A stretch of DNA of 64,000 nucleotides from positions 672,195 through 736,194 of the forward strand of contig CACRSC010000004.1 in the NCBI GenBank assembly GCA_902651635.1, written 5' to 3'. The position numbers were made by a program, and so were the translations under genes. The notes under the pieces were generated by a model, which was not told the origin of the DNA, did not search any database, and saw only the letters and a list, made by a program, of their open reading frames with translations. This document shows positions 32,501-44,300 of this stretch, piece after piece; the first letter of the stretch is position 1, and every line of letters begins with the position of its first letter. The DNA is from Mastigamoeba balamuthi (Eukaryota > Evosea > Mastigamoebida > Mastigamoebidae).

Positions 32501-33503
32501 GCGCAGGTGCCAAGGCTGTGAGGACGGGGAGGCGAGCGACGGTCCTGTGTTCCGGTGGCGTGCCGTGGATGGCCCGGTTCATGTGGCCCCTGGTGGGCAC
32601 CAGCATGTCCTCGCGGGTGTTGTCGAACACGCGGACCTCTGCCTCGGAGAAGTTGTGCGAGCTCACGTGGAACTTCCCGATCAGCAGCGTGCCCGCCTTG
32701 AGCCCGGCCTGCACGGCAGCGTCCGACAGGTACTGCGACCACTCGCTCCCGCGGGCCTCCCTGGCCTCCCCCGCGCCCTCGCCCAGCGCGGCAGCGGCGG
32801 CGGCGGCCTCGGTGAGGGTCTGCGCCAGCACGCAGAGCTCCGCGTTGGCCGAGTGGTGGCGGGTGACGTATTCTGACACGGTCATGGCGACGACGCCGGG
32901 GGCTGCGGCGCTCTCGGCGGCCGCGCGCGTCTGGGGGTCCTCGCACAGCAGCACGACGGACGCCTTGGGCGCTACGTGCTCCGCCATCCACGCAGCAGCC
33001 CTCACGACAGCTGCCCGGGGCGGCGTCGTGTTCGGCGGCAATTTGGTTGGTTCGGGAATTCAATTCAATTCGACATTGCGCGGACCTTGGGCACGGCGGT
33101 CCGACTGCGACTGCCCGGGGGCCCTCCTGACGTACGCGGCCGCCGCGTGCTCGTTGGGCACGACCACGCAGCGCTTGCCGGGCACCGACGCCAGCGCGCG
33201 GACCCTCGTCGCGGCCCCGGGCGCGCCGCACTCGCGCACGGCCTCCAGGACGGTCTGCAGCACGACGACGTCCGTCACGGCCGCGTGCTCGAGGACGTCG
33301 ACGAAGGCCGAGGCGGCGCGCGCGTCGGGGACGACGTGGAGGGGCCCGCGCAGCAGGGCGGTGGCCGGGGGGCAGCCGGCGGCGCAGGCGGAGCTGCGGC
33401 AGCTGATGTCGGTGCGGAGGTAGTGCTCGCGGACGACGTTCACGACGTTGCCGCGGCGCGTCTTGCGCGCCACAACGTCCTGCGGGACATCGGCGCACAG
33501 CAT
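29583..33503 (-). CDS. DIS3: DIS3/RRP44 exosome ribonuclease
   Basis: Seven exons (33503-33086, 33010-32564, 32498-31848, 31775-31305, 31239-31016, 30921-30770, 30690-29583) join exactly in frame to 1156 residues. Order of domains: N-terminal CR3-like start (GNVVNVVREHYLRTDISC), PIN domain (DVLEHAAVTDVVVLQTVL), cold-shock/S1 folds, then the RNB catalytic domain with intact acidic site DPVGCRDIDDALS and SPIRRYADIVVHR, and a C-terminal S1 domain. The last 200 residues are Ala/Gln/Lys-rich and longer than usual. DIS3 is the 3'-5' exonuclease of the RNA exosome. In the PIN domain the usual QEVR acid seems moved (LEAVR), so the endonuclease site may be altered. The second intron (32499-32563) uses a GC donor. 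The ATG at 33503 is chosen over the upstream TTG. Confidence 0.94.
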
Positions 33504-33864
33504 CTCGTCGCCCAATCGCAAGACACGCAAAAGATATTCTGCTGGTCAGAAGATACCACTGCGCTCGACACCGAACCTACAGGCAGCACTCCGGCCGCGC
33601 AGGCGCACGACTATGCCTCGATGAGATATGTGAGGTGGCGGGCCACAGGCGCGGTGGCTTCGCTGTCCGCCAAAAGTCAGAATCATATGCAATCCCCGCA
33701 ATACGCGCAGGTCTACGCATCGGTTGACGGGAGTGAATCGTTAGTGAGGCACACAGCACAGCTCCGAGGAGGTGATAGATGGGTTCGCCGCAACGGGTAG
33801 AGCAGCGAGGAGCAAGCAGCCCAGCAGCCCCGGGAGTGAGAGCGTTTCTGTTCATTCGACTGTT
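33504..33864. promoter_or_regulatory. Spacer between the bZIP gene and DIS3
   Basis: About 360 bp downstream of the bZIP gene and upstream of DIS3. A minus-strand GAATATCTTTTGCG element lies about 25-40 bp before the DIS3 start. No gene is supported in it. Confidence 0.4.
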
Positions 33865-34479
33865 CTACAGTAGGCACACAGCGCCGGCAGCAGCGACGGC
33901 AGTCCTGCGCTGCGGCTGCTGCTGGGCCTGCAGCGGCGACCTCCCCTGCGCCCCCTGCGCCGCCGTCGCCGCCGCCAGCGCCTCCCTCAGCCGCCTGTTC
34001 TCCGCCTCGAGCTCCGCTATCCTCGCGCGCGCGGCCTCGAGCTCTCCGGCCTTGCTCTCCATCTCGGCCACGTGGCAGCGCCTGCGCTCGCGCGACTGGT
34101 TCGCGTACTCGCGGTTGCGTATCGCCCGCCGCGCCGCGCGCAGCCGCGACTCGTCCGCGGCCGACAGCAGCGCGCTGGCCCTGCACGCCCGCGCGAACTC
34201 CTCGATCTGCTCGCTGGTCATCGACCGCAGCTCCTCGTCGCGCGGCAGCGTCGCGTGCACGGGCCCCGCGGACGACGGCGGCGGCGAGGCGGCCTGCTGG
34301 GGCTGCGCCTGCGCCTGCGCCTGGGCGGGGGCCGGAGGCGGCGGCGGCGGGACGATGACCAGCGGGGCGCCCAGCGAGAAGGAGTCGGGCGCGTCGCGCT
34401 TGTGGCGGCGGGCGGGCGGGGGCGAGGGGCACGACTGGTCGGGGAACAGCGGGGGGTCGAGGGCCTCCTCGTCCGCCAT
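33865..34479 (-). CDS. bZIP transcription factor
   Basis: A single frame of about 204 residues from ATG 34479 (the frame is open further upstream but without ATG). The N-terminal half is Pro/Ala/Gln-rich (PPPPPPAPAQAQAQ), typical of activation regions. A basic region RRAIRNREYANQSRERRR with the invariant Asn...Ser-Arg spacing is followed by a leucine zipper-like heptad stretch (MESKAGELEAARARIAELEAENRRLREALA). It should bind DNA as a dimer. The subfamily cannot be told by eye. It sits immediately upstream of DIS3 on the same strand and downstream of the anoctamin gene. Confidence 0.88.
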   Translation of the reverse strand: MADEEALDPPLFPDQSCPSPPPARRHKRDAPDSFSLGAPLVIVPPPPPPAPAQAQAQAQPQQAASPPPSSAGPVHATLPRDEELRSMTSEQIEEFARACRASALLSAADESRLRAARRAIRNREYANQSRERRRCHVAEMESKAGELEAARARIAELEAENRRLREALAAATAAQGAQGRSPLQAQQQPQRRTAVAAAGAVCLL

Positions 34480-34641
34480 GCTCTCGCAGGAGACCCGCTT
34501 TGGTAGTTTCAGCAGGCGCACATGAAGATCCGAGAATCAGCGTCAGATCGGGTGAGCGCGTGTCACAATTTCCAAAAAGGGCCCGCTGTGACAAGTATGC
34601 ACGGAAAGCACGTTGCGGTTTATTTGAGCTCGGCTGATGGG

Positions 34642-37518
34642 TTACACGTTGTTTTTCGACGACTGGGCGGGCCGTGTTGCGACCGCGCCGGATCTGTGCG
34701 ACTCGACCTCCTGGACGAGTTCCGAGTGCACGGCCAGCGAGCGCTGGCGCAGGTCTTCCGCCTTGGTGCTGCGCCGCTGCTCCTTCTGCACGTGCTCCTC
34801 GTGGTCGAGCTTGAGCTTGCCGAGGTACTTCTTCCTGACGATCATCCTTCTGACGGACCCGGGGACGTCGGGGATGGCCAGCTGTATCACAAACTTGATC
34901 AGGAAGACAAAGTGCTGCGGAATGCTGCTCAGTCTGGGCCCCACAAGGTCTGCGTCCGTACCTCGAGCGCCACCACGGCCCACAGCACGATGTACTTGAT
35001 CTCCCAGGGCTCTCTGTCGCCGACAACGCTGCGCACAATGCGTACCAGAGACGTGTACGTGAAACCCAGCAGAAGGCAGTTGTTTATGACGGCCAGGAAG
35101 GACAGCAACTGCAGGAACCTGAACCACTGGCCGATCCCGTTGGCTCCCATGTAAATGGGGCGTCGCTGGAGCTTCGAGAACTTGAAGGCGTCCGTCCGCA
35201 GTTCGACCAGGTTGTTGACGAGCGCGAGGAACGAGGCCAGTGGGAACACCGCAGCGAACATCGTGATGAAGCCGAATTGCAGCACTGCGGAGATACTCAT
35301 TAGAAACGAGATGAGCCGGAGGTGGCTTCGGTACCCATCTCTCCATATTCGTTTATGAAGTCGGCTGTTCCTTTTGCTGCCTCGTGTTCGTAGTCCTCCA
35401 TGGCTTGGTGTGTTTGCTTGCGGATCTCCTTGTGCGTGAAGAAGCGGACGAGGTTGCGGACATAGCGAAATCCCATTGAGCACCGCCCCTTGGTGTTTTT
35501 CCTGTCCAAGCGGTGCCTCTCCTGTATTCTGTGGTACACCTTGAAGCTGTTGAATGTTGGGCCAAAGAACCTGCAGAAGCGTGAGCATGCATTTTGCATG
35601 CGGACTGCTTACGCCAGAAAGAACTCTTGGGCCTGCCCGACAATCAGATTGATGGCCAGCAACGAAAGGAGTTGCGACTCCAGATCACCAGGACATCCAG
35701 ACCAGATGGCCAGTCTGTCGTCTGAGTTTGGTGCTGTCTGCTCGTTTGACGACATGTACTGTTGTGTGGTAACGAGCAGTGAGTACGCCCTCTAACGTGC
35801 ATTGGATCGCACTGTTGCTTGGCCAGCGCAGAAGTCCTCGAGCTGGTGATCCCCGAACAGCACAGCACCGCTCTTGATGTAGGCCATGTAGAAAAGTCCG
35901 GTAAATGAGTTGACAAACGTGAACATGAAGATCTTCGTGATGAGGTGTGAGTCGTAGTCTTGCTCGGTACGGTGGTTCTCTGTTGCCAGACATCAGATGC
36001 GTGTTGTAGGACTAGAATGGCTCACCCCAGTTTGTGAGTTTAACAGCAACAAAGCGGTACACCTGGTTCAGGATGATGATGGTTATAGCGTTGGCGATTG
36101 AGCCTATGTAGCCCCCGGCCATGAAGCCCTTGGAGCCCTCTTTCTCGAACAGTTGCTTTTGGACCCAGATGCGGAACGACAGCAATGAGATAGTTGCGAT
36201 AATGACGCAGGAGATCTGTCGAGGCGTAAGAGACGAGTCGCGAGTGGCCCACTCACGAAGGTGAGCGTGATGTTCATTGCAGCCGACCTCCTCACACAGA
36301 ACAGTGACCTCGGGTAGTACTTGATTGGCGGAGGCGGGACGCTGATTTCCTGGCCTGGTGATTGAGGCTACGAAGGGAACGAACGAGGCAACGAACGGGG
36401 TCTTTGCTTAGGTCCACCCACGTGTCGTCCAGCCATATCCCTGAGACGTCCTTTCCGTGGTACTCGGGTCGAACCCGTTCCTCCTCTTCCAAGTCGATTG
36501 TGTCCCACACGTAGGACTTCTCGCTCGCTTCTCTCTGCCAGCAGTTGAGTCGGGACCTCCTTGCATCCACTGTTCTCGAACCTTCCAGTACTCGAGCATG
36601 ACAGCAGCTGGGACGGGTGAAAGTAAGATTAGACTAAGCTGCAGGTATGAGAAGTACGAACCCCAAACAGCGATGATCACGGAGTAGACTGAGTTCGTCC
36701 ACCCCTTGTCGTCCACCGCGCGTCTGTGCCCGTCTCCGTGAGATTCAGACGGCCTTCGTGCACATACGAGATGATGAACGCGACGAGGCCTGCCAACGCA
36801 GCGGGAACGAGCCACGCGGTGTAGAACCCGAGGAAGGTGAAGTAGAACGCTGTTTCCTCACCGAAGTAGTCGCGGATGACGTTCAGTGGCTGCCTCCTCC
36901 ACGGCTTCCTCTTGACCCACCCCTCAACAAGGGCCGCCTGCTCCTTGTTGTCCTGTAGAGGGAAGAAGGCGGCGATAACCCCATCCGACTCCTGGCCTGA
37001 CATGCCTTCAAAGCGGTCTCGATGAGTTGGTTCGCGAGCTCTGTGTTGGGAACGAACTGATTTCTGCTCCCCCGAGGTCTCGGTCGGCCTCAATGAGGTT
37101 GAGGATGATCCGCTGCCTGAGCGTCGAGGTGAACGGCCTGAACAGCTCCTTCTTCGCTCTCCGGAACGAGGATTCGCCCGCGACAGCCTCCTGCGACAAA
37201 CTTTCAGCGCCAGTCGTGTGCGCGGGACTGCAGCTCGCGGACCATCAGGGGAACATCGAGCTCCATGCGCTCAGCGTGCGACTCCAGCAGGTCCTGGTTT
37301 GCCCCTATCAGCATGTACATGACCTCGTTTTCCTCTGCGCACCGTTAGTGAGTTGCAACAGCAGTTGGGCGCCAGATATCAACACCTCTGTAGGTGCGCT
37401 GGATCGTGAGCCCCGTGTCGGCGAGACAGCACTGAAGCTGCGCGACGCGTGCGAGGTTTTCCGGGTCGAGGTCGTCGACCTCGACTGCGTACTCCACCCA
37501 CAGTGTGCTGGGGTCCAT
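34642..37518 (-). CDS. Anoctamin (TMEM16) family membrane protein
   Basis: A gene with about 14 short exons encoding an anoctamin, a family of calcium-regulated lipid scramblases and chloride channels. The start ATG 37518 (MDPSTLWVEYAVEVDD) begins the cytoplasmic domain. Family blocks appear in order: SDGVIAAFFPLQDN, RDYFGEETAFYFTFLGFYTAW (first helix), YWKREASEKSYVWDTIDLEEEE rebuilt across an intron, ANAITIIILNQVYRFVAVKLTNWENHRTEQDY, FTFVNSFTGLFYMAYIKSG, CPGDLESQLLSLLAINLIVGQ, EMVLQFGFITMFAAVFPLAS and NNLVELRTDAFKF, ending in IPDVPGSVRRMI. The pattern is nearest to the ANO8/ANO10-like class. Membrane location is secure. Whether it scrambles lipids or passes ions cannot be read from the sequence. 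The tail is basic and charged. Confidence 0.92.
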
Positions 37519-37803
37519 CGACCTGCTGAGCTTCTTCACGAAGAGCGCCTGCGCCTGACTGCCCTCCCCCGTCTGATCCGCCGTTTTTCCGCAGTGTTGC
37601 GAAAATGGCCACTAGTTCTATTTATGGCAGATGATATCTCACGCGGATGCCGAGATTAGCCCTGACTCAGATCCCCTGACCCAGGCAGGATCCTCGCTCT
37701 TGATTCCAGCGGATACTCCCGCCACAGGGCCTGTGTCTTCCGAACACTTACGCGGCAGGAGGTCTTGTGCGGCAATCCAAACGGAGGTTCTTCGACTGTC
37801 GGC

Positions 37804-38262
37804 TCAGGGAGCGGAGAGAGCCGGCTGGTCCGTCGTCTGCCCGGCCTCCACGCTTGTCGTGCCCGGCGGCTCAGCCGCTGTTGTCTGCGGCTCCTGCCTC
37901 CCGGCCTCCCCGTACGTCTTTTTGTTGAACGGCACCCCGAGGCCCTCCATGAGCTTCTCCGCCCAGGCCTGCCACTCGACGTCGTCCCCGTAGTCCCAGT
38001 CTGCCCGCCAGCGCATTGGTCGCACGGTCGGGCGAGTGAGTGAGCTGGCGCCCATCCGCGCGGTATGGGTTCGGGGGCCGGGGGCATGCGTACCGGGATC
38101 GAGCTCGAACGACTCGACCGTGTCGTGAGTGACGGTGCCCGCGGGCACGCCGTCGTTGCGCGGTGCGTCGGGCGCCATGCGGGGGTGCTGCGGCCACCGC
38201 CGAGGCGGGAGCGCAGGAGCGCCCTGCTCTGCGGACGATTGCGGCTGCTCCTCGTGGTCCAT
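37804..38262 (-). CDS. Hypothetical protein
   Basis: A small frame starting at ATG 38262 (MDHEEQPQSSAEQGAPALPP) and ending at 37804, possibly with an intron in the middle (about 37990-38100), since the RTHTARMGASSLTRP stretch looks intronic. The C-terminal part has a charged, Trp-rich block (RADWDYGDDVEWQAWAEKL then MEGLGVPFNKKTYGE), which looks like a conserved segment, followed by an acidic/Thr-rich tail. I recognise no family. An AATATCTTCC element lies just before the ATG, like those before several other genes here. Confidence 0.5.
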   Translation of the reverse strand: MDHEEQPQSSAEQGAPALPPRRWPQHPRMAPDAPRNDGVPAGTVTHDTVESFELDPGTHAPGPRTHTARMGASSLTRPTVRPMRWRADWDYGDDVEWQAWAEKLMEGLGVPFNKKTYGEAGRQEPQTTAAEPPGTTSVEAGQTTDQPALSAP

Positions 38263-38633
38263 TGGAAGATATTGGCTCTGGCTGGCACGCAAGCAGATAG
38301 ATAGATAGATATCGAGTGCCCAGCCAAGCGCTCGAGCAGCAAAAGAAGAGTTGTCTTCTCAGAAAATAGCGCCTTGTGACTCTCACGGTGATCAAGTGCA
38401 CAAGAAAGGTTTTTCTTCACCGGTAGCAACCACTTGCTGATTGATAGAATTGAGGGGCACTGATAACTTCTTCTGCCCCTTCACGAGGAAAATGGATATT
38501 GTGGGACACAGGGACAACAAAGAAAAGCTGCCGGAAAATTGAAAACAAGACGTGTTTACGAACAAGACCAGCGTCAAAGCGACAACGGGACGCTCCAACG
38601 CCTCGTTGTTTCGATGAAACGACTGGGAGGGCA
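38263..38633. other. Intergenic stretch with a short GATA repeat
   Basis: About 370 bp between the hypothetical gene and the PRP8 stop codon. It holds a short GATA/TAGA microsatellite (38295-38310) and otherwise only chance frames. Confidence 0.5.
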
Positions 38634-41304
38634 TCAGTCAAAAAGGTCCTCGACGTCGGCGTCGGCCTGCGCGGCGGTTCCGCCCGACGCTGCGGGGGCG
38701 ATTAGGACCTCCGAGATGTTCTTCTGCTTCTCCTTGTCCGCCTCCTGCTGCTCGGCCCCGGCGATGGCGCCCACGGCCCAGTTGAGGAAGTGTACGGGCC
38801 TGTGCGACTCGTGGTAGAACTCGTGCGGGTTGTCGAGCTTGAGGCCGTAGCGCATGCTCGACTGGAACTTGACGCTGATGAAGTTGTAGTTCCACGGGAT
38901 GCTGTCGGGGACCATGTAGAACCCGAGGAAGCGGTCCGACAGCAGCAGCGGTACGCGCTCGTAGTGCGTCGGCTGGAACCCCTGGTAGCCCTGCGCGTGG
39001 TGGTCCTTGGGCTGCTTGCCCCAGTCGAGCCCCTGCTGCGTCAGCCTGTACGCCGAGAGGCTGCACGAGCCCGGCGTGAACGACACCGTGAGCACGATGC
39101 AGCGCGCGAGGTCCCACGACGACGGCGACGGCGCCTGGCCCGACTTGCCCGGCATGTGCTCCGCGAGCAGCTTGGCGTGCATGACGGCGTCCTGCGGGAC
39201 GAGCTGCGGCTGCTCGTTGGGCTGCGTGTGAATCCACCCCAGCGGCTCCATCTCGCGCAGGTACTCGTGGTCGGGGAGCTGCCCCGGGAGCGTGACGTAC
39301 GAGGGCGTGCCCCACTGCGGCGGCATCGCGATGCAGCGCACCTCCTTGACGTTGGGGTTGTCCGGGGGGCTGTACCCGAACATGAAGCCCGCGATCTGCG
39401 TGCGCAGGTCGGCCACGCAGATGAACTTCTTCAGGAGGTTCTTGGGCAGCACGTACGTGAACGCCGACTCGCGCACGTCGTCGCTGCTGACGTAGATGTG
39501 CTTCGTGCGCAGGTGCAGGTTCGTGGCGCTGATAGCGCGCACGCGCCAGTCGGTCTTGCTCGACATGGCCTTCTGCTCGTACGGCGACGTCGTCGTGATG
39601 AGCATCTCCTCGCCGTGCACGTTGAACGTGCGCGTCGTGACAGTCGTCAGCTGCGCGGCGGCGCCGCCGGCGACCTGGTCCTTGGCCTGCTTCTCGATGT
39701 CGGCGATCTCCTGGCGCTGCATCGACGGCGGCGCAATCTCCATGCCGAGCACGATGTCCCTGATCTCGCTCTGCGTCAGCGAGGCCACGTTGACGTTGTT
39801 CTTCTTGCCGTAGTCGGCGAGGATAAGGTCCTTGAGCTGCGTCTCGACCTTGATCCACTGCTCGTCCGTCAGCGACGGCCACACGTGATGCTGCTGCGTC
39901 AGGATGGTCCTGTCGGGACGCAGGATCGTCTTGGCGCGCTCGTTGTTCACGTGCAGCGCGCGCAGGATCAGGATCAGCCTCGAGAACGCCGTGTACGACG
40001 AGATCGACTTGAGCCAGTCGTCGTAGATGTTGAACAGGACCATCTGCGGCTCGGTCGCCTTGAGGATGAGGTCGCCGAACTTCTCGACCTTCATGCACGC
40101 CTGGAACGGCAGCTGCAGCTCGCTGCCCTTGATGACTATGTTCGGGAAGTCGAGCAGGTGAACCTCGAGCGGGTCGAGCATGCCCTTGCGCGTCACAATG
40201 ATCTGCTTGGGCTGCTCCTCGATCGGCAGCGAGCGGATCAGCGCGGCGACCTCCTCTGCCGTCTTCCACTTGGCGAGCTGTCCCAGACGCTTCTGGCCGG
40301 CCCACACGCTCGTGTGGATGATCTTGAGGAAGAGCTGGCCGGTGCGGGGGTTGAAGATGAAGATGGCGCCGTTGATGGGCTTTGTCGTGAGGTTGCCCTC
40401 GTGCGTCTTGTGGATCGTGACGCGGTAGACGTTGGTGTCGTCTACGAACCAGATGATCTGGTTGTTGAACAGCTCGGCGTAGTTCTGCGAGTTGAGGTAC
40501 GGCTCCGTGGGCTCCGAGCTGTACAGCTGCAGGCCCTTGCGGATGCGCTCGCGGAGCACGTACAGCGCCGGGTTGGCCTTCATGATCTTGGCCATCGCCT
40601 GCTGCATCAGCGTCTTGACTCCCGTGAACCAGTTGCCGTAGGCGCTGTACATGTTGTACGCGAGGTCCAGCCCGACGAGGACGCCCGCGGGGCACGGGTA
40701 GATGGACATGTTGTCGGTCGTGTAGTCGAGGAACTTGGCGCGGCTGTAGCGCTCGATGTCGTGCGAGTCGTAGTCGCCCCAGCGCAGCTGCACGTCGACC
40801 CAGTACTTGCTCGTCGTGTTGTCGAACGTGTCCTTGGTGTCGGTCAGCAGCGACGGCTTGCTCAGCGGCCACTTGTACGCGGCGAACAGCAGCACGTCTG
40901 CGCAGCTGCTGTTCATCTTGTACGACTTGCGCGGGTGGATCGTCTCCTTCTGCACCGTGTCGATCTCGAGCCTGTCGAGCTCCTGGTCGAAGACCTGGCA
41001 AAGGTCCATGACGATCGACTCGTGGATCTTCTGCCACAAGTGGGCACGGAAGATCTGGATCAGCGAGATCTTGAGCGTCGGGATCTTGCCGTGCATGAAG
41101 ATGCCCGTCAGGTCCAGCTGCACCTGGAAGCCGACGTACACGTTGGCCCTGTTGATGGTCGGCGACCACCACAGCGTGAAGCGGCGGTTGGGGATCTGGT
41201 TGAGACCGCTGCGCTGCGCGTTGGTGAGCTTCTTGTACTTCATGCTCTCCTCGAAGCCCGAGGCCTTCTCCCAGAACAGACCCTCCCACGTCGGGAAGTA
41301 CGTT

Positions 41305-41336
<32 letters not shown>

Positions 41337-44300
41337 GACTCCGCCCAGCGCCTGGATCATGTCCGTGCGGTAGTTGTTGAGGTTCCAGAGCTTGCCGTCG
41401 TGCCGCTGGTGCGTCCACCAGAAGGGGTTCTGCTTGAGGATCTGGTACTGCTTGAAGTCCGTGCGCACACGCCAGCCCTTGTCGTACGCCAGCGTGTGGC
41501 GGTCCTTCTGGAACAGCGTGTTGATGCGCGGTATGCCCCTGTCCCACGAGTCCTCGAGGTCCTCCAGCGTCAGCCTGCGGTTCTGCGCCTGCGCCTCCTG
41601 GCGCTTGAGCGCGTACTCGGCCCACACGCGCTGCGAGTCCTTGAACTCCTGCTCCCACGGCAGCACGTAGCGGTAGAGGTTCGGGATGAGCTGGTCCTCG
41701 TCGTGGCTCATGCCGCTCCGGAAGTGGCTGATGCCGCCGTCGACCTGCTGGCTCCAGCGCAGGTCCGACTGCGGGATGAGCACGTGGCCCATGCTGAGCA
41801 TGCCCAGCCCACCGAGCTCCTTGGGCGTGTAGAACACGACTGGCGGGAAGCGCGAGGGCATCTTGGAGTTGAGCCCGATCTTGATACGAGTCTGGATCTT
41901 GTTCTCGCACTTGACCAGCAGGTCCAGCAGCTCCTGCGTGTGCACGCTGGCCTCGCGGAAGTACGTCATCAGACCGATCAGCGTCGTGTTCCACTTGTTG
42001 ACGATCTTGGTGAACGTCGTCGAGCCCGACGCCATCAGGATCTGGCGCACGCGGTTCTCGAAGCGCTTCATCGCCTCGTCCTCGACGCGCAGGAACGCCT
42101 GAGCCGTGCGCTCCTTGGTGCTCTCGTTCTGCAGGTTCCACGCGCTCTCGCGCAGGCTGAACTCCTCGCTGAGCGTGCGCACCTTGGGCACGACGCGGAC
42201 CTCGAAGCCCTGCATGTCAAACAGCAGGTTCGGGTTGTCCCTGCTGTACACCGACACGAACGAGTCCTCCCACAGCACCGTGGTCACGCTGCGCGGCAGC
42301 CTGTTGCGCACCTCCCAGAACACGGCACGGCCCAGGTTGACGTCGTGCTTCATCAGGCGCATGCGGCAGTCGCGCGGCCAGCACTTCTTGTTGTTGTACC
42401 CCACGACGTTCTCGTTGTTGGGGTCCGGGTGCTCCGTCAGGTAGCGCTGGATAAGCTCGCGCGCCTCGTCCGCGGTGAACCGATACAGCACGTGCAGCGT
42501 GTCGACGTAGCGACTGTACAGGCGGACGGGGTGGCGCGTCTCGACGTCGACGCTCGAGTACGTCAGGAACTCGTTGGGCATGTTCGGCGGCCCGGCGATC
42601 TCGCTAGCGCGCGTGAGGCCGAGGACGAGCAGGTCGAGCACGAGGCCGTAGTACTGCACAATGAACGAGGCGAACTGCAGCCCGCGGATGATGCCGTACG
42701 AGTTGGTGTGGTTCATGTCCTTGTAGGTGATCACGATGTTGTTCTTGGCCGACATGTAGTCGGCGATGTTGTGGTCGACGATCAGGCGCAGCAGCCTGTT
42801 GAGCAGCGTGATGTCGGCCTTCTCGTACATCTTGTCGAACTTGGTGCGCATCAGCACGACGCACTCGCCCTCGGACGTCTCCCACACGCGGTCCAGGTTG
42901 TTGATGCCCTGGCACCACTTGTACACGAGCAGCGGCGGCGGCTCCGAGTCGCTCGGCTTGACCCAGTTGGGGAACAGGTGGCGCTTGTCGGCCTCGTACC
43001 ACAGGTACTGGTCGAGGTACGCGTCTGTGATCTTCTCGAGGGGGTCGACGTCGTAGACGGGGACGAGGTACGAGTACATGTCGAAGAACTCGACGCCGCA
43101 CTCCTTGAACGTGCGCTGCGTCAGCAGGTGGCGCTTGATCCGGTTGAGCGCGTCGTGCGGGTTGTCGTAGGCCTGCTCGATCAGCCCCAGCTCCTCGCGC
43201 TGCGACTGATTCAGCCTCGCCTTGACGCTGTACGCCTCCTTGAGCTTCTCCAGCGCGAGAACCAGCAGCTTCGTGTCGTGTTTGTACGACAGCGGCGGGA
43301 AGGGAATCGGGGAGAACTTGCGCGACTCGAGCCAGTGCACAGTCGTCGTGTAGATTGCGACGGCCTCCTCAGACGACAGGTACGGCCCGTCCTTGAGGTA
43401 GTTGTGCTGGCGCTCCTGCTCGGCTTTGAGCCACAGACGCGTGAGCCTGCCCAGGTTCTTCTTGCACACGGTCTTGTCGACCGTCGCGCCTCGCCGGATG
43501 CGCTCCCTGTTGTAGTGCGCGACGTTGGTCCACCAGTCGGCCTTGGCCTTGACGTAGCGCAGCAGCATGTTCTCGACGGGGGTCGGCAGGCCCGGGACCT
43601 TCCACGGGATGTTGGCCTTCCAGCAGCGCCAGGCCTCGCTCAGGTGCTGCATGATGGTCTTGGCCTTGTTCGCCTTGACGCCCTCGGGCATCATGTCGAG
43701 GATGTCCTGCATCACCGCGGACCTCAGCTCCAGGTCGTAGTGACTCTCGACACGCTGCTTGGTGACCGTCTTGGCGATGCCCTTGCTCTTGCGGCCCTCG
43801 AACTGCCTCGCGAGCAGGTTGCCCAGCCACCGCTCCAGCAGGGGCACGATGCCGCGCAGGAAGAACAGCCAGACGCGCCACATGGGCGCCCAGAACCCGC
43901 ACCCGGGACCCTTGCCGACGGGGCCCGTGTTGAACCGGTAGTAGATCAGGTGCTTCAGGTCCTTGCACATCCTCACCTGCCTCATGAGCCTGTACTTGTA
44001 TCGGTACATGCCCGTCAGCTGCCCCACGTGCGCAAACGCGTACTGCAGACCGTCTGTGATGAAGGCAGAGTCAGCACCCCGGGCCATCTACCACAGCTGC
44101 GGGAATGCGGGCAGAGCGAACCTGCGAGCTGGAAGCAGTCGATGTTGTTGAGGCGGTACTGCACGTGGCTGTCGACGATGAGCTTCGTGAGGCGCAGGAT
44201 CTCCCTGCAGAGGTGGAACGCGTTGCCGAAGCGGCTCTTCTTGCGCTCCTTGGTCGTGAGCGTCTTGACGGGCTTGAGGTTGAAGTTGTAGTCGAGGTGC

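Noticed and set aside
38295-38310. GATA tetranucleotide run as a regulatory array
   Set aside because: Only about four units; a plain short microsatellite is enough to explain it.
38790-44291. A very long open frame (over 1800 codons) on the plus strand opposite PRP8
   Set aside because: It is the mirror of PRP8 codon bias in GC-rich DNA. Its translation is Arg/Leu/Val-rich low complexity with no domain, while the minus strand encodes a clear, full-length PRP8.
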